Below, in pieces: positions 14,624 through 64,000 of a stretch of DNA of 64,000 nucleotides. The DNA comes from Amphibalanus amphitrite. Its lineage: Eukaryota; Arthropoda; Thecostraca; Balanomorpha; Balanidae. Where the stretch lies: assembly GCF_019059575.1 (NCBI RefSeq), contig NW_024881781.1, positions 310,001-374,000 on the forward strand, written 5' to 3'. The position numbers and the translations under genes are program-made. Below the pieces are notes generated by a model, which did not search any database, had not been told where the DNA came from, and saw nothing but the letters and a program-made list of their open reading frames with translations. How positions within the stretch are numbered: the first letter of the stretch is position 1; the number at the start of each line of letters is the position of its first letter.

Positions 14624-14899
14624 ATATAACATATAGTTGGAAGGCGGGTGGGTGACTCCGGTAAAAGGCGGGTGATGGTGACTCCGGTAAGCCAGTCTTT
14701 GCCGTAGCGCTCCGGAGTTACTATGGTTTCGGACCGCCAAGTCCGGCACAAATCCGGCTCCCTGCCACCCAAACAATATGCCCGGTTACATAGCATTTTT
14801 GTCGGGGCTGTTGCTCACTTCTTCTGCGATAATTTTAGTGCAGTACTTTTCGTATATTTAGATGAGATCATTGTGTTAATTACAAAGCGTCATTGGCAT

Positions 14900-15800
14900 G
14901 TTTTGCAACATCACAGGCGGAGCTAGAGGCTTGCAACTATCCCTATGTAGACGCGGCTGTTATCCGCGGCTGCCAGTGAGCCACGCCGGCCGCCAGTGTC
15001 GAGCGGTGGATCGCCCTGACCTCGCCGGAGGGGACGTGACGTCAGTGTCACCGGCCGGCGTTCAGAGCCAGCCGGCCGAGCCGCAGTCTGCGCGGCGCGA
15101 GCGAGCAGTGAGGGCCGGCGGCGGGCGCGGTTGAGATAGCTGGAAGATGAAAGATAGCGCCAGTTGTCTGCGTTTGATGTGATTATTGCTTTGACTGGTA
15201 AGTGAAAGTACCATTTACGAGTAGCATTTGCAAGATTGTGCCTTGTAATATCGTGCGGTCTAGGCTATAGTTCATTGTACGAGTAGCTCTAGCCTCTAAG
15301 GTGTTGACATGTTCGATCTAGCCTGTCGCACTGTTACGGGAAGACTGGTGCAGGTATTTTTGTGATTTTTTTCATGAATTGAATGTCTGATTTTCCCTCA
15401 TGTCTTCCCGCAGACGTCCTGCAACTCGGCAGCGCGCCTTGTGGCAGGCGCCAGGCCTACTGTCGGCAAGGCGGTAGCGAAGTGGCTGTTCGGAAGCTGC
15501 GACCGGAACGGGGGGCGCGCAGACCGTCTGGTCAGGCACTGCCAGCTGCCTAGGGAAATCGAGGCCGCAAATGAGTCGGTGCCTAACGGTCCGCCGAGTG
15601 ATCAGCGAGGGTTAGTGAAGAAGTGAACTTCCACCAGTTCTGGCGTGCTAGCGGCTAGCGCTAGAGCCGGTAGAACCCATTCCGTCCCACGCCCCCATGG
15701 GGGCGCCCCTGGGCCCCATGCCCATCACCGATGCCGCCGCTGTCGTTTTTTTTTTTTTTTTTGTAAATTGACCTGTGTGATGTATTGAAATATACACTTC
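14900..15800 (+). other. GC-rich block inside the element with splice-like signals
   Basis: CpG-rich sequence with a perfect CRE octamer at 15037, a GTAAGT donor at about 15197 and a pyrimidine-rich TCTTCCCGCAG acceptor at about 15412. Downstream a frame is open to TGA near 15623 (KAVAKWLFGSCDRNGG region). A run of 17 T follows at about 15747. It could be the first exons of a short gene, a captured fragment or a noncoding transcript. I recognise no protein. Confidence 0.3.
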
Positions 15801-16301
15801 TTACATGCCTTTTTTACAAGTCTAGAGAACGGGAAGCGAGCGTCGGAAACACATTCCGAGTATGTTGCGAACACGTTGAGAGGACGTTGCGAAAATGTTT
15901 AGAACATTTACTCAGGGTCGCAGGGACGGCAATACGAAGTAGCGACAACGTGGTGCGCACGTGATAAAAACGTTCAGAAACGTCGCAGAGACGTTGCCAA
16001 AGCGTACTAAACTCGTGGTAGTCACGTTGTGGAAACGTGGTGACAATGTTCCAGAAACACTGTTGGCACGTTACAGAAAACATTACATAACGTTGGCGGG
16101 ACGTTGTGAGAACGGTTTTGGGACGTCACGGTCACGTTACAGAAACGTTGTGACGACAATCAAATGCATGGTCGGATGACGTTGTCACGCCGTTGTCTGG
16201 AGTCTACAAAATTACGTTGTCACAACGATGAATCGGAACGTTGTGGTAACCATTTGACAACGTTTAAACGACGTTGTAACAACGGCAAATTGTTAGCTGG
16301 G

Positions 16302-17901
16302 TATCGGGCCCCATTCCGGCCCCTTCAGTGACCGTGACCGTGACCGTGGGCATTTATCGAGGAACGATTGAAAACAAACACCTTTTTTATCGTAAAAAGG
16401 CAATGTCCGAGATTCATAGCTATCAACTATTCTTTGATCGGTTTCCCGTTTCGTAAATAACTTCGTATTTTCGTAATTGTCGTATCCATTTTCGTATCCG
16501 TTTTCGTATTCGTAACTTCGTAGGTATTCGTATTCCTATTTTTCGTAATTATGCGTAGTGCACATATATCGCCTGCCAAAATCTAATGCTTCCCAGGGAC
16601 GTGCTCACCCAAAATGTCGATGCTCCCAATCACAGGGGTCCGTTTCGGCGATACAAAAGTGTATTAATATACATGTTTTACATTCGATGAGGGTCACAGT
16701 GCTTCAATTAGTCAGTATATTCTGGTATCACTTAGTGGTCTTCTAAGTGAAATAACGCCCGCCGCGCCATCAGTCGCGTGCCAAGTGCGCCCCGTCTGCC
16801 TTTAAAACCGCCTGTCATTTTTGAGCATTTCATTCGCAGTCACCGCGGGAGAATCGCCTCCGTCCAGCGCACCTAAAAGCGGTATACACACAATGTGCAG
16901 CATTTGATTGTAAATTACATCACAGACATTGTGAAAGTCGCACTTGGGTCGGACGAGGAAGAGGCGGTTGGGACGGCCGGGAGCCTGGTCGCCGCGCGGC
17001 AGGGCGACCGACCCGGAGCCGACCATACGACACGTCCAGTACATACCGCCGAGAGCACGCGAGCGAGCCTCCCAATCAGCTAAAACCGGCGCCACCCGAG
17101 CGGCTGGGGCTCGCACTAAAATAGTACAAACACGAGACATAGGACAAAGATGCACTACAGAGCACAGCGGAGGAGACAGCAGCGGCGGCGGCGGCGGCGG
17201 AGGCAGGTCGGCGGCCGCGTCTGGCCGGCCGGCCGACCGGCGCCGCCGCGCCGTCGATCTATGTACAGATGAGGAGCGCCGGCCCGCCCGCGAACAGAGC
17301 AGACGGGCGCTGAGGTAAGGCGTCCGGTCGCTGCCGCCGCCACCGCCGTCGGCCCGACTAGATACCGACTGATATGAGAGAGACCACCGCGCCGCAGGGA
17401 GCTGCTACACCAGTGAAAGACAGACACACGCCAGTCACACACGCCGAGCGCCGATCGCTCGCGCACAGCCGCCTACACACGCGCACGCTCCAGGCACACA
17501 TTCACCACACACAAACCACTGACACCCGCGCCCGACGGCCGGCCACCGGCGGGCGCCACTCTGGTCCCGGTCTCGGAGAAATGGGCGGCGCTCGCTCTCC
17601 CTCCCTCCCACACCAACTCTCTCCCTCCGTCCCTCGCACTCCCACTCTGTGTCCCTCGCGGTCTATTGTGTCCTCCATGACGCGTCCAGTCGCGCAGAGA
17701 CATCGCGTCCAGTCGCGCAGAGATCGTGCGCGCGACGCGGCCCGGCTGTGTGGCATGTGAGATCAAGTCGCGTGCCGGCCGCGCGCGCGCCGCCGCCGCC
17801 GCGGAGTGCCGTCAGCGGGCGCGGCCAGCGGCAGCGGACGAGTCGGCAGTCGATAGCTGAGAATGCCCGCTCGCCGGAGCGCGCCCTAGTCAGCGCTGGC
17901 G
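16302..17901. other. nmo: Region downstream of nemo
   Basis: Presumably contains the nemo 3'UTR, but no minus-strand AATAAA was found. At 16324-16350 GTGACC is repeated about four times. At 16445-16555 the word TTCGTA recurs about ten times. From 17160 the sequence becomes very GC-rich with a GGC run at 17185-17200. Confidence 0.4.
16445..16555. repeat. Degenerate TTCGTA repeat
   Basis: TTCGTA and TTTTCGTA words recur irregularly, about ten times in 110 bp. A simple diverged tandem array. Confidence 0.6.
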
Positions 17902-58564
<40,663 letters not shown>

Positions 58565-58591
58565 CGGAGGGGCGGCGGCACGCCGAGACAC

Positions 58592-60884
58592 CTGCAACAG
58601 CGGAGAGGCAGGTCAGGTTGGGTTGGGTTCAGTCGAGGCGGGTTTTAGGCACGGGATAGAGCGAGAAGACTAGAGGTTAAAATATCAACTTGAGTTGAAC
58701 GAAACAGCAGATTACACATAGCGGGCAAAAAGGGTGTCAAAGATTGCTAGGGAAAAACGACAAATAAGGAACGAAACAAAATCCAAAATAGCACATGAGA
58801 TAACAGTATCACACTTGTTAGGGAAAAGCAATAGGTTTGACGTCAAACTGGTCATAAAGTTGGTATCTTTATCCTCATATATTGGTTGTTAACATGCAAT
58901 TTTTCCATATCGATACGGAGGAGTGTGAGATCCCACGTGCGCACGGTTTCCATGGATAAAAACGTCCGCGCGTCCCACCGAAACGGGCGTCCTGTCACTT
59001 CTCGCGACCTATATGGCAAGAGCTATGGCCAACTGTCCTCGGAACACATTCCAGTCTCGAGGTCCTGCCGCGGCCATGGCGGCCTGCCACGGCTCGCCGG
59101 GACGCGGACGCGGGGCTGCTCGTCAGAGCTCGCGTCAGAAGAGATCCATCACTCGCTGCTAGATAGCCCACCGTGCGAAACCCGTCTACAGAGCGCAGGG
59201 TGGCGGCAAACGACCCTGACGTGCCACGATATGCGACGAGTTGTTAGTAAGTACACAACACCCGGCCAGCCCGATTGGCACGAGCAAAAAGACCCGGCCG
59301 GAGTGCTGCTCGGCGCGGGACATTCCTCTTGGACACGACGGCCGCCTCTCGGCTGAGGTGAGCCAGTTCTTGTGACAAAGTGAACGGGAGGGGAGCGCCG
59401 ACAGAGGCCGCGAGCCGTGTGCATACTGAAACGTCCATCTCCGCCGTGCAGATGTTTGTCTTGAGAGTTGAAGGCCTCGAGGCCAGGTCATCTCTCCATT
59501 TCCGGGCTCCGATAGATGGCAAACAGCGGGCCCTACAAAGCCCTCCGCGGAGTGGCAAAAACGGCCGGCAGGGCGGCGAGGATTATGGCAGAGATAATGG
59601 CGGCCGGCAGCACCAAGGACACGACGTCCAAGACGCTGAGGTCCACGGTGGGTGTTTGCGAACGAGACTTCGTAAGAACTCGATGATGATGACGTTCTTG
59701 TGTTTGCCAGTTTTCCGGGGACTTTGACGGTGAAAGGTTACTTAAATACTTCGGTACTCCACCGGCTGGATCCCACCCACTCCATTCACAGACAAACGAA
59801 TAAAACGATACAAAAGTGAGTCATCAGGCAACGGTGATTTAGCTCCAATAATCGGTGTGAAACGAAGACCCTCCTGGGTTTGTGAATGCTTCGTTTCAAC
59901 CAAGCAGCGTCATCGATCAGCGACCTCCCTACGGTGCATGCCTTCCGACCGATCGGCAAGTGACGACCCTACTGCCTACTGGCGTACAGCTGGTAGATGT
60001 AACGGGCCAACTTTCAAATCAGACCCATTACCGACCGACCGAAGGGAACTTCTCCAGTTTCGAACGAGAAAAATCTGCTATAATCGCAATTAAAGAACAT
60101 ATATGTAGGATGTAGTGAGTGCATAGGGCACATGTAGATTCTAAAAATCATTAGAAGTGAGCATTCACACAAAATAAAAATATAACATAAACAATATAGC
60201 TGAATTGAATAGCTAATGATGGGACTATGAAGTATGAAGAAATTGTACATAGTCTGCATCAAATCCAAGTTCCAACTCTTGTAAGAGCTGGAGAGTGGCA
60301 AGGGTGCAAGTTTTCTATCAAGTCTAATTCAAAATATCATTTATGGCTAGAAAGGAAAAAAATCGAGCAAGACTAAATTGATAACCAGCAGAAGACCATC
60401 ACTGAATCACATTTCTATCACTCAGAGAGCATGCTGACAAAGGTGTAGCAGGTAGGTACAGATTATGCAAGAATAGAATAGGTTTCCAACAAGCTGAAAA
60501 GCTATTTTCAAGGAGTTTAAACATCTCAACTGGCTTACAGCACTTTTGAAAGTTATTGAAAATGTAATAGGCAATGAAAAAATATAACATTATTCCTAAA
60601 GAGAAAACAATGGCCATAGCCTATCAAAATTGAAATGAATAGCACAGAACAGCTCAAGGTGCCACGTCAAGAAGGGTTCAGTTCAGGTTCAGGTTAGCAC
60701 TTCAGGATAGAAATAGTATGCTTGTAAAAAGGAAAAAAATGCTGAAATGATTAAATAAAAATTACTAATGCATTTAAGCATGATGAGGACTGAAAAATTG
60801 AAGTCACAGCCCAATTACCCACTGCCACATCAACACATTCCGGAATCGACATTGGATCTCAACATGGAGAGCATTCGTACTGAC
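58592..60884. other. nmo: Probable first nemo intron
   Basis: Lies between the start-codon exon and the candidate 5'UTR exon. A perfect CRE octamer at 58838 sits in the 14-bp palindrome GTTTGACGTCAAAC. GC-rich to about 59.7 kb, then AT-rich. No gene recognised. Confidence 0.4.
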
Positions 60885-61140
60885 CTGCTTGCTGGCTAGA
60901 GCTTGAGCGGTTCCAAATTTCTTCTAGCTTTGCTGCTTGATAATTGAAATTCAGAAACACTAGAGAACAAGATTTCACTTATTCTCAGAGAGAACTTTCA
61001 CAACGCAACGCGGAGCACAGGTTGAGACACACGACACACCTCCGGAGCACTTAGCCTCGCGCACGCGACTAATCCGCACCTCACTGCTCGACGAACGATA
61101 ACCCTAGTGCCTCTCGACGCGTTCCTCGTGAAAGTCGACC
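60885..61140 (-). promoter_or_regulatory. nmo: Candidate nemo 5'UTR exon and promoter
   Basis: On the minus strand a moderately CpG-rich stretch (about 61020-61280) runs into sequence lacking any ATG over about 250 bases, ending in AGCAAGCAG followed by the donor-like GTCAGT at 60884. This is what a noncoding first exon spliced to the acceptor at 58592 would look like. The transcription start is not defined, so the right border is approximate. Confidence 0.4.
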
Positions 61141-61759
61141 CGACTCACCCCCTAACCAGCGTCGCCCGTTTCTCAGAGAGACGATCGGGCGCAGCTGTCG
61201 CCGCGCAGAGGGGAGTGCGTGTGAAGCGGACGCGGAAATCTTCGCATTACAAGACCTTGCTTTTGCGCATGCGCAGTGAGCAAATAAACGAGCCTTTCAG
61301 GAAACATGTTCTGAATAATCTGTCGTCAACAGAATAGTTTGATATCCTACATACTTTTGTAAATATTTTGTCGAATTTGTAACTTAAATTTTTAGTTTGT
61401 AAGGCACCAATATATTTTGAAATCAAAATTATGCAGCATATTTCATAAACTGTTTAAATAATGCAAAACAAATGCAACAACAACAAAGCAGCACAGACTG
61501 ACATCTGCTTTTGAACATAAATAAGGAAAAGTGGCGCAAAAGAGACAATTCATTGTAAATGAATATTTGTCATTATAGAGTTCAGTGATATTTGTGCATT
61601 TTGTCTGTCGTTCGCTAATTCACTGTAGGAACGTCGGGAGAGTTATTTTTCATTTGTGCTTCGGGGGAAGTCTTTCACAGAGCGTCTTCATATTTGTCAT
61701 ATATTTGAATTCTTCAGTTGTGAAAAGTATGTATGGGAAAGGTTAAAGCTTTCTTTTAT

Positions 61760-62931
61760 CAGTAGGCGGAACTATGGTCAAGCGTACCCATTTTCGGGAA
61801 CGCATTTTCGTTCCCATGTTTGGGAACGATAAACCCAAATATGGGAACGCCATGTAGGCATTATTTAAAACAAGAAAAAGAACCGTTAAATGACGTCCAA
61901 AAAATATAAAACGATCGTGAACCGCCTGATATTTGTCTCAATATTGTTGGGAAAGAGTTTGATATTGTAAGGCCCATCGTAGTTTCAAATCGTTCCCCTA
62001 TTTCTAAAGCAGTCCATCATCCGGGCCGCGAGCCCAAATTTGGGAACGCTCTCGTACACTGGCGCTGCAAGCGTTCCTTATTATGGGAACGGCGTACCCA
62101 AAATTGGGAACGATTTCACCGACGCCTTTCAGGGGCTCTTTTCATTAACAAGCATCACGTCCAACGCCGCAAATTATTGTTAACGCAACAATCATCAGAT
62201 GACCTTTCCGGCAAGACCGTCGCATGTTTCGCCCGGTCTTCTGCGCTTTTATTCCCGTCGATCTCGCAGCGGGCACGCCCCCCTCTGCAGGATTACGTAA
62301 TTCACAACGCTCAGCGATGTTCAACAAGGTCTTCCATACCTATATCAGTAGGCGGAACTATGGTCAAGCGTACCCATTTTCGGGAACGCATTTTCGTTCC
62401 CATGTTTGGGAACGATAAACCCAAATATGGGAACGCCATGTAGGCATTATTTAAAACAAGAAAAAGAACCGTTAAATGACGTCCAAAAAATATAAAACGA
62501 TCGTGAACCACCTGATATTTGTCGCAATATTGTTGGGAAAGAGTTTGATATTGTAAGGCCCATCGTAGTTTCAAATCGTTCCCCTATTTCTAAAGCAGTC
62601 CATCATCCGGGCCGCGAGCCCAAATTTGGGAACGCTCTCGTACACTGGCGCTGCAAGCGTTCCTTATTATGGGAACGGCGTACCCAAAATTGGGAACGAT
62701 TTCACCGACGCCTTTCAGGGGCTCTTTTCATTAACAAGCATCACGTCCAACGCCGCAAATTATTGTTAACGCAACAATCATCAGATGACCTTTCCGGCAA
62801 GACCGTCGCATGTTTCGCCCGGTCTTCTGCGCTTTTATTCCCGTCGATCTCGCAGCGGGCACGCCCCCCTCTGCAGGATTACGTAATTCACAACGCTCAG
62901 CGATGTTCAACAAGGTCTTCCATACCTATAT
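61760..62931. repeat. 586-bp tandem duplication
   Basis: 61760-62345 and 62346-62931 are almost identical; only a few substitutions were noticed (for example CGCCTGATATTTGTCTC against CACCTGATATTTGTCGC). Each copy begins exactly at the terminal CAGTAGG of the element and ends CATACCTATAT. The same small open frames appear in both copies. Confidence 0.93.
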
Positions 62932-63866
62932 CCACCGTCCGCGCCGAGGGTGGAGACATGTCAAGCACCTGTCTGTTTATCACCGATAGTTGACGAGCAC
63001 AAGGAAGTATCCAAAAATGGGAACGCTGAATATGTTACACCCTCAAAACACCTAGTTCCAATGAAAATCTAGTTTTTTCCTTTCTTAATGAGTGTAAGTG
63101 GCAAAAGGCCTGGTAGGATGGGCACGAGGAATGATCGAAATCAGCATAAAAATTATAAATAAGTCACACAGAGCGACCTATATAAGAGAAATTCCCCCAA
63201 AACGATCACGCTTAGAAACACGGAAGACAAAAACCAAGCTCATGACGCTCCTTATAAAACAACTCTAAACAGCTAGCATCCAAATAAAATATGTCTATCT
63301 GGGATGATATAATACAGCTGAATAATTTTAAACCACTGAAACTGAGTTTACAACAGTAGTTCGGTAAAATCACTGACGTTCCATGCGGTCGTGCGCCCCG
63401 ACACCAAATGTCACCAATATCACCCCCGGACTGTCCGCGTGTTCGCTTGCATATGTCAGCATCTGGTGTCGCTAGTATGAAACTTCATAACCAGGCGAAA
63501 ATTATTATACTTGACCTCAAAATGTAAAAAACGCTTCATTTTCCTTAAAATTGCAAGTTAAATGTAGTATAACCCATGTTTTCACCATTCCGTCATTTCA
63601 AAAAATCATTAAAAATATCATTCGACGGTCAATTTCCTTGTGCAACGGTCAGATTAAAGATAATTTTATAGAGACTTAGTAGATACTTAAATTAGCGTGC
63701 ACTTTTTTGAGACGTGATGCACTAATGAGTTTTAGTGGGCGAACGGCCGAAAAATTACCTTCCGTTCCCATTAATGGGAACGCCCGTTCCCATATTTGGG
63801 AACTCCGTTCCCAAAAATGGGAACGTTCCTATATATGGGTACTCATGACCATAGTTCCGCCTACTG
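61760..63866. mobile_element. 2.1-kb inverted-repeat element built of TGGGAAC palindromes
   Basis: The left end CAGTAGGCGGAACTATGG (61760) is mirrored by the right end CCATAGTTCCGCCTACTG (to 63866). Next to both ends lie several palindromes of the type GTTCCCAnnTGGGAAC (for example 61810-61850 and 63766-63825). No transposase frame was found. No convincing target-site duplication is visible at the outer ends. The left part is tandemly duplicated (separate entry). Confidence 0.75.
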
Positions 63867-64000
63867 GCCTTGCATAAAAGTATATTGGACGAAGATTTGC
63901 GCCAATGAATTCAGAATTGGTAGTTGTCTGGTAACGTCAGTAATTGGTTACGCTGTCTGGCCACGTCAGTCTATTCCAATTATTATCTTGTAGGGACCAA
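62932..64000. other. Right edge of the window
   Basis: AT-rich interior of the TGGGAAC element to 63866, then about 130 bp of flank. No gene recognised. Confidence 0.5.

Noticed and set aside
62145..62913. Two identical 60-codon minus-strand frames as a conserved small gene
   Set aside because: Identity is explained by the 586-bp tandem duplication. No start context or homology.

Overview
This is an animal nuclear genome segment, most likely from an arthropod. The genes are interrupted by many introns with canonical GT/AG borders, repeats are abundant, and the two recognisable genes are close to arthropod and vertebrate orthologues. Much of the window (about 17-48 kb and 52-60 kb) is GC- and CpG-rich, while several islands are AT-rich. 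A crustacean would fit, but I cannot fix the species from sequence alone. All exon models were worked out by eye from reading frames, splice sites and phase continuity.

Layout. (1) About 1-6.7 kb, plus strand: the 3' part of an unrecognised gene. Its visible protein starts with a Gly/Tyr/Ser/Asp repeat region ending in a dibasic KRKKR site, then continues into about 370 residues of ordinary-looking protein over eight more exons. Its introns hold a foldback MITE and a mariner-type DD37D transposase gene with an open frame. (2) 8.8-13.0 kb, minus strand: a complete seven-exon HUS1 gene (285 aa), the clamp subunit of the 9-1-1 DNA-damage checkpoint complex, convergent with gene 1. (3) 14.0-16.3 kb: a 2.3-kb inverted-repeat element whose arms are full of ACGTTG/CAACGT words and whose centre holds a TA microsatellite and an unrelated GC-rich segment. 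(4) 17.9-58.6 kb, minus strand, with a probable 5'UTR exon at about 60.9 kb: nemo/NLK, a proline-directed kinase of the MAPK superfamily, 433 aa in nine coding exons over about 41 kb. (5) 61.8-63.9 kb: an inverted-repeat element built of TGGGAAC/GTTCCCA palindromes, with its left 586 bp duplicated in tandem.

The nemo introns carry most of the accessory sequence: a 4.0-kb AT-rich element with terminal inverted repeats at 48.1-52.1 kb, a 212-bp MITE at 32.7 kb, a 128-bp tandem repeat at 42.5 kb, and an excess of perfect TGACGTCA (CRE) octamers, several in pairs about 22-24 bp apart. No prokaryotic-type system, CRISPR array, tRNA or rRNA gene was seen. HUS1, nemo and the unknown gene have no evident functional link beyond adjacency.
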